Shown in pieces: positions 46,088-56,404 of a DNA stretch of 64,000 bases. Origin of the DNA: Sphingomonas phyllosphaerae (lineage in GTDB: Bacteria; Pseudomonadota; Alphaproteobacteria; Sphingomonadales; Sphingomonadaceae); the NCBI RefSeq assembly GCF_029623345.1, contig NZ_JAPYKH010000010.1, positions 62,001 to 126,000 of the forward strand. Direction: 5' to 3'. The position numbers and the translations under genes were made by a program. The notes beneath the pieces are model-generated. The model was not told the origin of the DNA. It searched no databases and saw only the letters and a program-made list of their open reading frames with translations. Positions within the stretch are counted from its first letter, which is position 1. Every line of letters begins with the position of its first letter.

Positions 46088-46180
46088 CCCTCCCCTTCAG
46101 GGGAGGGCTGGGGTGGGCCTCTCCGCTGGCGCGGCGTTCGCGGATGCGCCCCGCCCCGACCCCTCCCCTGAAGGGGAGGG
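46088..46180. repeat. Paired palindromes in the 302-bp gap
   Basis: CCCTCCCCTTCAGGGGAGGG (46088-46107) and CCCTCCCCTGAAGGGGAGGG (46161-46180) are reverse complements of each other and each nearly self-complementary, with 53 bases between. They lie between the convergent heparinase and M3 peptidase genes; no gene or RNA is visible in the rest of the gap. Confidence 0.7.
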
Positions 46181-46265
46181 GCTCTTCCACGTCAATCTGG
46201 TCGAGCAGTTGACGACGTGCCGGCGGAGGAACCAGCACATCACGGCGGCTTTCCCCGCCCACCCC

Positions 46266-48395
46266 TCACGGCGTTACGCGTGACCCGTCCGCGTTGAGCC
46301 CCAAGTTGTGAAGCAGCGGCGCCACCTCCGGGTCCTTGCCGTAGAAGGCGCGGAACATCGGCGCGTAATCCTCGGTATGCCCCTTCGACAGGATCATGTC
46401 GCGGAAGCGCTGGCCGTTCGCGCGGGTCATGCCGCCGTTGCGCTCGAACCAGTCGTACGCGTTGGCGTCGAGCATCTTGGTCCACTGATAGGCGTAATAG
46501 CCCGCCGAATAGCCATTGCCCCAGATGTGGAGGAAGTAGCCCGAGCGATAGCGCGGCGGCACGTCCGCGGTATCCAGCCCGGTCTCGGCCAGCGCCTTGG
46601 CCTCGAACGCGTCGGCGTCCTGCTGCCCCGCGCTGGCGGGGAGCGAGTGCCAGCTCATGTCCATCTCGGCCGCGGCCAGCGCCTCGCCGAACGAGTAACC
46701 GGTGTTGAACGTCGCGGCGCGCTTGATCTTGCCGACCAGCTCGGGCGGGATCACCGCACCGGTGCGGTAGTTGACCGCATAGTGCGGCAGCACCTTGGGA
46801 TCGAGCGCCCAATGCTCGTTGAACTGCGACGGAAACTCGACGAAGTCGCGCGCCGTGTTCGTGCCCGAGACCGACGGATAGGTCTGGTTGGCAAACAGCC
46901 CGTGCAGCGCGTGGCCGAACTCGTGGAACATCGTCGTCACGTCGTCGAAGGTGATGAGCGCGGGCTGACCTGCCGCCGGCTTGGTAAAATTGCCGACATT
47001 GTAGATCACCGGCTTGGTGCCGAGCAGCTTCGCCTGGTTGACGAAGTTCGACATCCAGGCGCCGCCGTTCTTGTTGTCGCGCTTCCAATAGTCGAAATAC
47101 ATCAGCCCGATGGTACGCCCGTCGCCCTCGAACACCTCGTAGACCATCACGTCGGGCTGGTAGACGGGGATGTCGGTGCGGCGCTTGAAGGTGATTCCGT
47201 AGAGCTGGTTGGCGGCATAGAACACGCCGTCGGTCAGCACCTTGTTGATCTCGAAATAGGGCTTCAGCTCGTCCTGGTTGAGGTCGTACTTGGCCTTTCG
47301 CAGCTTCTCGGAATACAGGTCCCAGTCCCACGGCTTGAGCGCGAAGTTGCCGCCCTCGGCCTTGATCTGAGCCTGGAGCTCGCCCGCCTCACGCTTCTGC
47401 TCGGTCGCGACCGGCGCGCCGAGCTGGCGCATGAAGGCCAGCGCGGTTCTGGGTGTCTTCGCCATCTGGTCAGACAGGACATAATCGCCCCAGGTCGGGA
47501 AGCCGAGCAGCTTGGCCTTCTTCGCGCGCAGCGCCGCGATCTGGCTGATCGTCGTGCGCGTGTCGTTGGCGTCGCCTTTGGTGGCGCGGGTCCAGCTCGC
47601 GTTGAACAGCGCCTCGCGCGTGGCGCGATCGGTGAGCGTCGCGAGCGCCGGCTGCTGCGTCGTGTTCTGCAGCGTCAGGACATACTTGCCCGCGAGGCCG
47701 CGCTCCTTGGCGGCGTCGGCCGCGGCGGCGATCTCGGCGTCGGAAAGGCCGGCGAGCTTGGCCTTGTCGTCGATCACCAACGCGCCCGCCTTGGCGGCAG
47801 CGAGCAGTTTCTGCTGGAATGCGGTCTCCAGCGTGGAGAGCTGCGCGTTGAGCGCGCTCAGCGCCTTCTTGTCGGCGTCGTTCAGCTGCGCGCCGGCATG
47901 GACCATATTCTCATAGGTCAGCGTCAGCACCTGGCGCTGCTCGGCATCGAGCTGGAGCGCGTCGCGCTGGTCGTACAGCGTCTTGACGCGCCAGAAGAGC
48001 CTGGGATTGAGGTTGATGGCATCCTGGTGCGCGGCGAACTTGGGCGCGAGCACCTCCTGCGCCTTCTGCAGCGTGTCGTTGGTGTTGGCGCCATTGACGC
48101 CGGAGAAGGCGAGGGCGGCGCGTTCGAGCAGCCGGCCCGATTTCTCCATCGCGGCGATCGTGTTCTCGAACGTCGGCATCGAGCGGACGTTGACGATCGC
48201 GGCGATCTCGCGGCGCTGCTCGGCCATCCCCGCCTCGAGCGCAGGGAGGTAATTCGCGTCCTTGATCCTGTCGAAGGGCGGCGCCTGATACGGCAAGGTG
48301 CTCGGCTGCGCGAAGGGGTTGGTCGGGCTCAGCGTCTGCGCGACCGCGGAGGAAGACATCAGCGCCACGAGGGTGGCGGCGGCGAGGGAACGCAT
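46266..48395 (-). CDS. M3-family zinc metallopeptidase (Dcp-like)
   Basis: 709 residues with a signal peptide (LAAATLVALMSSSAVAQT), so a periplasmic enzyme. The zinc site FHEFGHALHGLFAN is intact; supporting motifs are GRTIGLMYFDYWKRDNKNGG, MSNFVNQAKLLG, PSVSGTNTARDFVEFPSQF and GNGYSAGYYAYQWTKML. This matches peptidyl-dipeptidase Dcp/oligopeptidase A, which trims dipeptides from the C termini of oligopeptides. Stands alone; repeats lie on both sides. Confidence 0.94.
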   Translation of the reverse strand: MRSLAAATLVALMSSSAVAQTLSPTNPFAQPSTLPYQAPPFDRIKDANYLPALEAGMAEQRREIAAIVNVRSMPTFENTIAAMEKSGRLLERAALAFSGVNGANTNDTLQKAQEVLAPKFAAHQDAINLNPRLFWRVKTLYDQRDALQLDAEQRQVLTLTYENMVHAGAQLNDADKKALSALNAQLSTLETAFQQKLLAAAKAGALVIDDKAKLAGLSDAEIAAAADAAKERGLAGKYVLTLQNTTQQPALATLTDRATREALFNASWTRATKGDANDTRTTISQIAALRAKKAKLLGFPTWGDYVLSDQMAKTPRTALAFMRQLGAPVATEQKREAGELQAQIKAEGGNFALKPWDWDLYSEKLRKAKYDLNQDELKPYFEINKVLTDGVFYAANQLYGITFKRRTDIPVYQPDVMVYEVFEGDGRTIGLMYFDYWKRDNKNGGAWMSNFVNQAKLLGTKPVIYNVGNFTKPAAGQPALITFDDVTTMFHEFGHALHGLFANQTYPSVSGTNTARDFVEFPSQFNEHWALDPKVLPHYAVNYRTGAVIPPELVGKIKRAATFNTGYSFGEALAAAEMDMSWHSLPASAGQQDADAFEAKALAETGLDTADVPPRYRSGYFLHIWGNGYSAGYYAYQWTKMLDANAYDWFERNGGMTRANGQRFRDMILSKGHTEDYAPMFRAFYGKDPEVAPLLHNLGLNADGSRVTP

Positions 48396-48547
48396 CGTTG
48401 CTCCTTGAGCTGGAGGATGCGTGCCTGATGCACCCGCGCGGAGGTAGGGGCAAGCGTGCTGCCCTAACGTGGGTTGGCCTGCCCTGCCCGCCCCCGAACC
48501 TATCGCTTCTGGCCGACTCGCAGGATGTCCGCGCCCCCGAACTGGCC

Positions 48548-48642
48548 CGTCATCCCGGGCTTGACCCGGGACCCATCGTGCCGCGTACGCCCACCCCGTC
48601 GTTCCTGCGGAAGCATGGATCCCGGATCAAGTCCGGGATGAC
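48548..48642. repeat. Intergenic inverted-repeat element
   Basis: GTCATCCCGGGCTTGACCCG (start 48549) and its near complement ending GATCAAGTCCGGGATGAC (48642) bound a ~95-bp element between the M3 peptidase promoter region and the PPK2 3' end. The CGTCATCC...GGATGACG ends match those at 21854 and 51149. Confidence 0.7.
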
Positions 48643-48676
48643 AATGGCGTGTAGGGCGGCGGTCACTCCACGCGCC

Positions 48677-49477
48677 TCAGTCCGACAGCCTTCCGTCCTT
48701 GAGCGCCGCCGCGTCGAAGGTGAACAGCACGTCGGGGTCGGGCAGCGGCACCTCGCGCGCGATCTCGGGCGGCGCGGCGCGGTGGAGCAGGTGCGCCAGG
48801 ATCGCGCGCCGCGCCGCTTTCTTGTCGTCGGCGCGGACGCAATGCCACGGCGCCAGCGGCGTGTGCGTGCGCGTCAGCATGACGTCGCGCGCCGCGGTAT
48901 AATCGTCCCACTTCGACTGAGCGACCGCGTCCATGTCGGAGACCTTGAGCGCCTTGAGCGGATCCTCGCGCCGCGCCTCAAGCCGCTCGCGCTGCTCGTC
49001 CTTGCCGATGTCGAGCCACAGCTTCACCAGCTTGATCTCGCTCTCCACCAGCATGCGCTCGAAATCGGGCGCGTCGCGCAGGAACTCGGCCTGCTCGGCA
49101 GCGGTGGAGAAGCCCATCACCACCTCGACCCCGGCGCGATTGTACCAGGAGCGATTGAAGATCACGAACTCGCCCGCGGCGGGCAGATGCGCGACGTAAC
49201 GCTGGAAATACCATTGCGTGCGCTCGCGGTCGGAAGGCTTGGGCAGCGCCACCACGCGCGTGGCGCGGACCGAGCTGTGCTCGACGATGCGCTTGATCGC
49301 GCCGTCCTTGCCGGCGCCGTCGCGGCCCTCGAGCACCAGCACCACCCGCTCGCCGCTGCGCGCCGCGGCCTGCTGGGTGTGCACCAGCGCGAGCTGGAGC
49401 TCCTCCAGGCTGGCATGCCCGTCGACGCGCCCCCCGTCGTGCTTGTCGTTGTGCTTGTCGCCGTGATCCTTGCCCAT
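48677..49477 (-). CDS. ppk2: Polyphosphate kinase 2 (PPK2) family
   Basis: 266 residues. Uses polyphosphate to phosphorylate nucleoside mono- or diphosphates. Walker A VLEGRDGAGKDGAIKRI, then VVALPKPSDRERTQWYFQRY, the lid and Walker B region VIFNRSWYNRAGVE, and KLWLDIGKDEQRERLEARRE. Length and motifs fit a single-domain class I/III PPK2. A His/Asp/Lys-rich N terminus (DHGDKHNDKHDGG) is unusual. Whether it acts on ADP, GDP or AMP cannot be read. Confidence 0.92.
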   Translation of the reverse strand: MGKDHGDKHNDKHDGGRVDGHASLEELQLALVHTQQAAARSGERVVLVLEGRDGAGKDGAIKRIVEHSSVRATRVVALPKPSDRERTQWYFQRYVAHLPAAGEFVIFNRSWYNRAGVEVVMGFSTAAEQAEFLRDAPDFERMLVESEIKLVKLWLDIGKDEQRERLEARREDPLKALKVSDMDAVAQSKWDDYTAARDVMLTRTHTPLAPWHCVRADDKKAARRAILAHLLHRAAPPEIAREVPLPDPDVLFTFDAAALKDGRLSD

Positions 49478-49546
49478 TCGTGCGCGCTCCGCCGCTCTGT
49501 CTCTGGCTATAACGCACGGGCGGCGGGAGGATGCGCGCGCCGCGGA

Positions 49547-50998
<1,452 letters not shown>

Positions 50999-51148
50999 GC
51001 AGATGTCCGGGCTGTGGGGCGCGGCGAAACCGCAGGAATAGCCTGGCGCCGAGCGCTTCCCTATCCGTGGTGAGAAGTCAAGGAGAATGCGGGCCGGGTC
51101 GGGTGTGGGAGGGTCACAGGCGACGGCGTCTGACCACTTCCTCCCCGG

Positions 51149-51243
51149 CGTCCTCCTGAGCTTGTCTCAGGATCCACCGCGCCGCGTACTCAGGTGCTTC
51201 GGCGCTTGTGGACCAGTGGCTCCTGAGACGAGCTCAGGATGAC
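51149..51243. repeat. Intergenic inverted-repeat element
   Basis: CGTCCTCCTGAGCTTGTCTC and a complementary arm GAGACGAGCTCAGGATGACG (ending 51243) bound a 95-bp element in the 291-bp gap between the helicase promoter side and the next gene's 3' end. The remaining bases of the gap show no gene. Confidence 0.65.
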
Positions 51244-51289
51244 GCAGTCAAGGTCAAGCGGTCCATGCTCTCGCGCTTCGCCGACCCCG

Positions 51290-51763
51290 CTACTTCCGCT
51301 TCTTCGGCACCAAGGTGCGGAACTTGCTGATTGGGCACAGCGCGCCCGAGCGCGAGCGGATCGCATCACGCCCGGCGCAGATCTGGCCGTCGCTCGTCGG
51401 GCGCAGGTAGAAGCCGGCGTAGAAGTCGAGCGTCGGGCAGTCGTCGTCGAGCTTGGCGCGGATGCGGCGCGCGCCCTCGATGACGAGGTCGACGTCGCCC
51501 TTGGTGTCGATCGCTGCGCCGGTCAGCGCGGTGACGCGCAGGCACTCGGGGCCGCGCTTCTCCTGCCACTCGACCGGCGCCGGGGTGACGACCCGCGCGC
51601 CGCGCGGGGCGGGGGCGACGCGCGGGATGCGGATGATCAACCGCTCGTGGATCGTCAGCTGGGCATATCGCACCCCATCCCAGCCCGGATCGGGCGCGCG
51701 CGCCGACACCGCCAGCGGGGCGGCCAGCAGCAGCGACAGAACGGGCAGGAAGCGCTGGAACAT
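51290..51763 (-). CDS. Exported small cysteine-containing protein, unknown
   Basis: 157 residues from ATG 51763. Signal peptide MFQRFLPVLSLLLAAPLAVS with cleavage near SARA. The mature part has four cysteines (GPECLR, DDDCPT, GQICAG, GALCPI) that may form two disulfides, and the segments RLIIRIPRVAPAP, FYLRPTSDGQICAGRDAI and LVPKKRK. The codon pattern fits the region. It faces the FAD-oxidase gene divergently. No family recognised with confidence; it may be a periplasmic protein of unknown role. Confidence 0.6.
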   Translation of the reverse strand: MFQRFLPVLSLLLAAPLAVSARAPDPGWDGVRYAQLTIHERLIIRIPRVAPAPRGARVVTPAPVEWQEKRGPECLRVTALTGAAIDTKGDVDLVIEGARRIRAKLDDDCPTLDFYAGFYLRPTSDGQICAGRDAIRSRSGALCPISKFRTLVPKKRK

Positions 51764-51842
51764 GCGGCACGGCCCGTTGCGGAGAATCGGTTGAATGCCG
51801 GCTGAATTGAACGCGGGCGCTTTGTCGGGCAAGAGGCAGAGC

Positions 51843-53288
51843 GTGACCGACGCGCAACACCGCCTCGCCGAAATGCTCGCCCGGCAGCTCGCGCCCGGCG
51901 CGATCGTCACCGATCCGGACGCGATCGCGCCCTGGCTGGTCGACTGGCGGCGGCGCTGGCACGGCCGCGCCGCGCTGCTGCTCCAGCCGCGCGACACGGG
52001 TGAGGTGCAAGCGATCGTCACCGCGGCGCGCGACCTCGCCGTCCCGCTGGTCCCGCAGGGCGGCAACAGCTCGATGGTGGGCGGCGCGACGCCGCCGGCG
52101 GACGGCAGCGCCGCGATCCTGTCCCTGCGGCGGATGAAGCGGCTTCGCCACCTCAACCCAGAAGCGGGGCTGGCGGTGGCGGAGGCGGGCGTCGTGCTCG
52201 CCGACCTCCACGCCGCCGCGCTCGCGCAGGGGCGGCGCTTCCCGCTCTCGCTCGGCGCCAAGGGCAATGCCACCGTCGGCGGGCTGGTCTCGACCAATGC
52301 GGGCGGGACGCAGGTGCTGCGCTTCGGCACGATGCGCGGGCTGGTCGCGGGGGTGGAGGCGGTGCTGCCCGACGGCACGCTCCACGAGGGGCTCGCCGCG
52401 CTGAAGAAGGACAATCGCGGCTATGACCTCGACCAGCTGCTGATCGGCGCCGAGGGCACGCTGGGTGTCGTCACCGCCGCGACGCTGCGGCTGGTGCCCG
52501 CGGTCGCCGCACGCACGGTCGCCTGGGCGGGGGTCGCCTCGCCCGACGCCGCGATGGCGCTGCTGCGGCGCTTCCAACGCGCCACCCCCGCGCTGGAGAG
52601 CTTCGAGCTGCTGCCCGACGAGTCGCTCGCCGCGGTGCTGGCCTATCTGCCCGACGCACGTGCGCCGCTCGGCGGTCGCCACCCTTGGCACGTGCTGCTC
52701 GAGGTCACCGCGGACACCGTGGACGACGATCCCGCCGCGCTGGTCGCGGAGCAGCTCGCCGCCGCACTCGACGCCCGCGAGATCGCCGATGCGACGCTGG
52801 CGCAGAGCGAGGCGCAGGCCGAGGCGTTCTGGCGGCTGCGCGAGTCGATCTCCGACGCGGAGCGCGCCACCGGCCCCGCCGCGCAGCACGACATCTCCGT
52901 GCCGGTCGAGGCGATGCCGCGCTTCATGATTGAGGCCGCGGCGGCGTGCGACGCGCGCTTCCCCGGCACGAGCGCTTCGGGCTTCGGCCATCTCGGCGAC
53001 GGCAACGTCCACTTCCACGTCCGCGCCGCGCCCGGCACCGATCCGGCGCATTGGTACGCCGAGCAGGTGCCGCTGGTGTCGCGCTTCGTCCACGACCTGG
53101 TTGCCGCGGCGGGCGGCTCGATCTCGGCCGAGCACGGCATCGGCCAGATGAAGCGCGCCGAGCTCGAGCGGCTCGGGCCGCCGGCGCGGCTCCACGCGCT
53201 GCGCGCGATCAAGCGCGCGTTCGATCCGGGCCAGCTGTTCAATCCGGGCAAGCTCGTCGTGCTTGCGCCCGACCGCGGCAGTGAATAA
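51843..53288 (+). CDS. FAD-linked 2-hydroxyacid dehydrogenase (GlcD/D2HGDH-type)
   Basis: 481 residues from GTG 51843 with AGAGG seven bases upstream; a start at 51795 is possible. FAD_binding_4 domain: VPLVPQGGNSSMVGGATPP, LSLGAKGNATVGGLVSTNAGG and GAEGTLGVVTAATLRLV. C-terminal FAD-oxidase domain: GFGHLGDGNVHFHV and AEHGIGQMKRAEL with metal-binding histidines. Closest in pattern to D-2-hydroxyglutarate or D-lactate dehydrogenases; exact substrate uncertain. Monocistronic in appearance, upstream of sapC-like gene. Confidence 0.88.
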   Translation: MTDAQHRLAEMLARQLAPGAIVTDPDAIAPWLVDWRRRWHGRAALLLQPRDTGEVQAIVTAARDLAVPLVPQGGNSSMVGGATPPADGSAAILSLRRMKRLRHLNPEAGLAVAEAGVVLADLHAAALAQGRRFPLSLGAKGNATVGGLVSTNAGGTQVLRFGTMRGLVAGVEAVLPDGTLHEGLAALKKDNRGYDLDQLLIGAEGTLGVVTAATLRLVPAVAARTVAWAGVASPDAAMALLRRFQRATPALESFELLPDESLAAVLAYLPDARAPLGGRHPWHVLLEVTADTVDDDPAALVAEQLAAALDAREIADATLAQSEAQAEAFWRLRESISDAERATGPAAQHDISVPVEAMPRFMIEAAAACDARFPGTSASGFGHLGDGNVHFHVRAAPGTDPAHWYAEQVPLVSRFVHDLVAAAGGSISAEHGIGQMKRAELERLGPPARLHALRAIKRAFDPGQLFNPGKLVVLAPDRGSE

Positions 53289-53369
53289 CCCCGGCGACCA
53301 TCCGCGCGGCGACCGGGGGCGACGCGCCGCGACCTGACTGCCAACCCTCACCGTCCTTTGGAGATTCGC

Positions 53370-54137
53370 ATGGCCAGCGCGCCGCAACTGCCGCTCTTTT
53401 ACAACGGTCTCGAGCCGCTCTCGAGCGAGACGCACGCCAATTACAAGGTGCAGCCCTCGACGGTGGCGCCCTTCCTCGCCAATCAGCACGCCATCCCGCT
53501 GACGGTCGAGGAATTCCCGCTGGTGCAGCGGCACATGCCGATCGTCTTCTCCTCGGGCGACGACGCCATCCCGCTGGCGCTGATGGGGCTGAACGAGGGC
53601 GTCAACGTCTTTCTCGACGACAGCGGCAAGCTGCTCGAGGAGACGATTTACGTTCCCGCTTATGTTCGCCGCTACCCGTACATGCTCGCGCGGCTGACCC
53701 CGGACGCGCAGGAGCTGTCGCTGTGCTTCGACCCAACCTCGCCGACGATCGGCGCGTTCGACCAGGGCGACGCGCTGTTCGAGAACGGCCAGCCCACGGA
53801 GCTGACGCGCAACATCCTGCAGTTCAACGAAAACTTCGAGCAGGCAGCGGCGCGCACGGCGCAGTTCATGAACGAGGTGCGCGAGCTCGGCCTGCTGATG
53901 GAAGGCGAGGTCTCGATCCAGCAGGACGGCGTCGAGCAGCCCTTCGTCTATCGCGGCTTCCAGATGGTGGACGAGCAGAAGCTGGTCGACCTGCGCGGCG
54001 ACCAGCTGCGCAAGATCTCGCAGTCGGGGCTGCTGCCGCTGCTCTACGCGCACTTGTTCTCGCTGTCACTGATGCGCGATATCTTTGCGCGGCAGGTGCG
54101 GCTCGGCAAGATGCCGCAGCCGCAGCTGACCATGTAA
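53370..54137 (+). CDS. SapC family protein
   Basis: 255 residues from ATG 53370 (TTGGAG upstream). The pattern LPLFYNGLEPLSSETHANY, FPLVQRHMPIVFSS, NVFLDDSGKLLEETIYVPAY and VRRYPYMLARLT, and the end LYAHLFSLSLMRDIFARQ, fits SapC, a protein first linked to S-layer secretion in Campylobacter and widespread in alphaproteobacteria with unknown role. No signal peptide. The nearby b561 gene follows 21 bases later. Confidence 0.9.
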   Translation: MASAPQLPLFYNGLEPLSSETHANYKVQPSTVAPFLANQHAIPLTVEEFPLVQRHMPIVFSSGDDAIPLALMGLNEGVNVFLDDSGKLLEETIYVPAYVRRYPYMLARLTPDAQELSLCFDPTSPTIGAFDQGDALFENGQPTELTRNILQFNENFEQAAARTAQFMNEVRELGLLMEGEVSIQQDGVEQPFVYRGFQMVDEQKLVDLRGDQLRKISQSGLLPLLYAHLFSLSLMRDIFARQVRLGKMPQPQLTM

Positions 54138-54158
54138 CCACCAGCGGGAGAGACGGCG

Positions 54159-54701
54159 ATGGCGACGCGGGCATATCAGGCGGAGCGCTACTCGCGCGTC
54201 GCCATCGCCTTCCACTGGACCATCGCCGCGTTGGTGATCTTCAACATCGCAGTGGGGCTCGGGCACGACCCGATCCCCGCGCTGCGCGCGATGATGCCGG
54301 CGCATAAGGCGATCGGCCTCACCGTGCTCGCGCTCACCGCGCTGCGCGTCACTTGGCGCCTGGCGCACCGACCGCCACCGCTGCCCGCCGACACGCCCGG
54401 CTGGGAACGCGGCGCGGCGCATGCGACGCACTGGACGCTCTACCTGCTGCTCGTTGCGCTGCCGCTGAGCGGCTGGGCGATGGTGTCGGGGCCGCAGGGG
54501 CGCCGCCCGCTCAGCTGGTTCGGTGCCTTCGATCTGCCCTATCTGCCGGTCACCTCTCCTGCTGCCGAGGGCGCCGCCAAGGCGCACGGGCTGCTCGGCT
54601 GGGTGATGCTAGCCCTCGTGCTGCTGCACGTCGCCGCGGCGCTGCACCATCACCTGGTGCTGCGCGACCGCGTGCTGGCGCGCATGCTGCCGGGCGCGTG
54701 A
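54159..54701 (+). CDS. Cytochrome b561
   Basis: 180 residues, GGGAGA before ATG. Four membrane helices: VAIAFHWTIAALVIFNIAVG, AIGLTVLALTALRVTW, THWTLYLLLVALPLSGWAMVS, and GLLGWVMLALVLLHVAAALHH. Histidines in AFHW, AHATHW and LLHVAAALHHH are spaced to bind two b hemes, as in the YodB/CybB family of di-heme superoxide or quinol oxidoreductases. Probable operon with sapC. Confidence 0.9.
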   Translation: MATRAYQAERYSRVAIAFHWTIAALVIFNIAVGLGHDPIPALRAMMPAHKAIGLTVLALTALRVTWRLAHRPPPLPADTPGWERGAAHATHWTLYLLLVALPLSGWAMVSGPQGRRPLSWFGAFDLPYLPVTSPAAEGAAKAHGLLGWVMLALVLLHVAAALHHHLVLRDRVLARMLPGA

Positions 54702-54790
54702 GCACGGTCAGTTTCCACAGCTCATCGCAGCACGACGACAATTCGCGTCGCGGGGGTTGCAACCAAAATCCGTCGTCCTAAGTTAATGAC

Positions 54791-54894
54791 GTACGGCGCT
54801 CGTGTCCCCCCTTTCGCGAGCCCGTATGACACGCCTTTGGCGTGTCTCCTCCCTGAACCTTGGCCACCGCGTGCTTGCACGCGGTGGTTTTTTT
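54791..54894 (+). ncRNA. Probable anti-Shine-Dalgarno small RNA
   Basis: Downstream of the b561 stop is a promoter-like pair, TTGCAA (54757) and TAAGTT (54779), followed by a ~100-nt region without a good ORF. It has a hairpin (GACACGCC-TTT-GGCGTGTC, 54828-54846), an unpaired CTCCTCCC (54846-54853) complementary to AGGAGG ribosome sites, and an 11-bp terminator stem with seven T. This is the layout of Hfq-type trans-acting sRNAs; 5' end and name are inferred only. Confidence 0.55.
54864..54894 (+). terminator. Strong intrinsic terminator
   Basis: CCACCGCGTGC (54864-54874) and GCACGCGGTGG (54877-54887) form a perfect stem with a two-base loop, followed by seven T. It ends the putative sRNA and abuts the 3' end of the oppositely oriented amidohydrolase gene. 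Confidence 0.85.
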
Positions 54895-55736
54895 CATTCG
54901 GCCGCGAGTGGCGTACTGCCGGTCGCGGCCAGCGCCTCGTCGGCGAGCGAGTCGATCACCGCGCGGAGCAGCGCCACCATCGCTGGCGCACCCGCACCGA
55001 GCGAATCGAGCCGGCGATCGAGATAGAGCGAGCGGTCGAGCTCAAGCTGGATCGCGTGCACGCCGTGGTGCGGGCGCGCGTGACGCTCGAGGATATGCCC
55101 GCCCGCATAGGGGGTATTGAGCGTGTAGCCCAGCCGCGCCGCGCGGACCGCGCCTTCCACCCGCGCGACGAAGCGCGCGCCGGCGGCCCGGCCGAAGCGG
55201 TCGCCGATCACCAATCGCGTCCGCCCTCCCGCGATCGGCGGCATTGAGTGGACATCGAGCAGCACCGCGCAGCCGAAGCGCGCGCGCGCCTGCGCCAGCG
55301 CGTCTTCGAGCGCGGCGTGATAAGGTCGGTGCGCCGCCGCGATCCGCGCCTCCACCTCACCCGCGCTGAGCTTGCAGCGCCACAGCTCACCGGCCGCCGC
55401 GGTCCGCCGCGGCACCAGCCCGATGCCGGCGCGCACCTTGGCCGACAGCGGCGCGCCGCCGCGCGCGCCATCGTCGAGCAGCGGGTCGCGCTCGTGCTCG
55501 GCGCGATTGAGGTCGATCCAGGCGCGCGGGGCGTCCTGTACCAACAGCGTCTCGTCGCGGCGTGCGGCGAGCGCGAGCGCGTCGACCAGCCGATCCTCCA
55601 GCGTGGCGAGGCAGGACAGCGGCGCACGCAGCGAATCGCGCAGCGCGGGGGCGTAGTCGCGCCCGGCGTGCGGCACCGACAGCACCACCGGCGAGGCGGG
55701 CGGCGTGTCGCCGATCAGTCGGAAGCTGCGCGTCAT
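54894..55736 (-). CDS. N-formylglutamate amidohydrolase family protein
   Basis: 280 residues. Motifs: VVLSVPHAGRDYAPAL, DRLVDALALAARRDET, RAWIDLNRAEHERDP, HRPYHAALEDAL, VLLDVHSMPP and GYTLNTPYAGGHILERHARP with the metal-binding His/Asp/Glu residues typical of HutG. Hydrolyses N-formylglutamate to glutamate and formate in histidine breakdown, but no hut genes are adjacent, so a broader N-acyl amidohydrolase role is possible. It sits next to cpdR as in several alphaproteobacteria. Confidence 0.85.
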   Translation of the reverse strand: MTRSFRLIGDTPPASPVVLSVPHAGRDYAPALRDSLRAPLSCLATLEDRLVDALALAARRDETLLVQDAPRAWIDLNRAEHERDPLLDDGARGGAPLSAKVRAGIGLVPRRTAAAGELWRCKLSAGEVEARIAAAHRPYHAALEDALAQARARFGCAVLLDVHSMPPIAGGRTRLVIGDRFGRAAGARFVARVEGAVRAARLGYTLNTPYAGGHILERHARPHHGVHAIQLELDRSLYLDRRLDSLGAGAPAMVALLRAVIDSLADEALAATGSTPLAAE

Positions 55737-55891
55737 CTGCGCGCGACCCTATGGAACCCGCCGCGGCACCGCAACGCATCGTCGCTCGTTATGGCCTAAT
55801 GGGATGGCAAGGCCGTTCGTTCACCATGTCCGCTGGTGGAAAAATCAATGCGGATCGGGCATAAGCATCGGCTCGGGAGCATGGACACGTG

Positions 55892-56269
55892 ATGATCAGG
55901 ATTCTTCTGGCCGAGGATGATTCGGTGATGCGCGAGTATCTCACGCGCGCGCTGGAGCGGTCCGGCTACGCCGTCACCGCGGTTGACCGCGGCACCGCGG
56001 CGCTGCCGCTGATCACCGAGGAGCGGTTCGACCTGCTGCTCACCGATATCGTCATGCCCGAGATGGACGGGATCGAGCTCGCGCAGAAGGCGCAGGAGCT
56101 CGCGCCCGGCATGCGCGTGATGTTCATCACCGGCTTCGCCGCAGTGACGCTGAAGGCGGGCAACACGATGCCGCAGGCACGCGTGCTTTCGAAACCGTTC
56201 CACCTGCGCGACCTCGTCCTTGAGGTCGAGCGGCTGTTCGACGTCGACGCCGCCAACGAGCTGATCTGA
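55892..56269 (+). CDS. cpdR: Single-domain response regulator CpdR
   Basis: 125 residues from ATG 55892 (GTG 55889 is also possible). Only a receiver domain: acidic pair in LLAEDDSVMREYL, phospho-acceptor Asp in LLLTDIVMPEMDG, Thr in MFITGFAA, Lys in VLSKPFHLRDLV. The short length and LSKPFHLRDLVLEVERL end match CpdR, the ClpXP adaptor that primes proteolysis (for example of CtrA-pathway proteins) when dephosphorylated by the CckA-ChpT relay. Its neighbour tRNA-Val fits the known order. Confidence 0.85.
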   Translation: MIRILLAEDDSVMREYLTRALERSGYAVTAVDRGTAALPLITEERFDLLLTDIVMPEMDGIELAQKAQELAPGMRVMFITGFAAVTLKAGNTMPQARVLSKPFHLRDLVLEVERLFDVDAANELI

Positions 56270-56327
56270 GGCGCGCGCGAAAAGTCGCTTGCGCCCGCCG
56301 CCGCGGCCGGTTAGAGGCGCCACCCTC

Positions 56328-56402
56328 GGGCGTGTAGCTCAGTGGTAGAGCACTGTGTTGACATCGCAGGGGTCGCAAGTTCAATCCTTGCCACGCCCAC
56401 CA
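56328..56402 (+). tRNA. tRNA-Val(GAC)
   Basis: Acceptor stem GGGCGTG / CACGCCC, D arm GCTC-AGTGGTA-GAGC, anticodon stem CTGTG/CGCAG with loop TTGACAT (anticodon GAC, valine), T arm GCAAG-TTCAATC-CTTGC, then ACCA. All arms pair, so the gene is intact. It is the integration target of the downstream element, whose left end supplies or restores its 3' part. Confidence 0.95.
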
Positions 56403-56403
56403 C
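56350..56403 (+). repeat. attL (54-bp direct repeat within tRNA-Val)
   Basis: Identical over 54 bases to 62219-62272, starting in the anticodon arm of tRNA-Val and ending one base after its CCA. Integrase recombination at the tRNA 3' half explains the duplication. Confidence 0.95.
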
Positions 56404-56404
56404 C

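Noticed and set aside
51366-54053. 895-codon minus-strand frame
   Set aside because: Antisense to the FAD oxidase and SapC genes; only the region near 51290-51763, in another frame, is a plausible gene.
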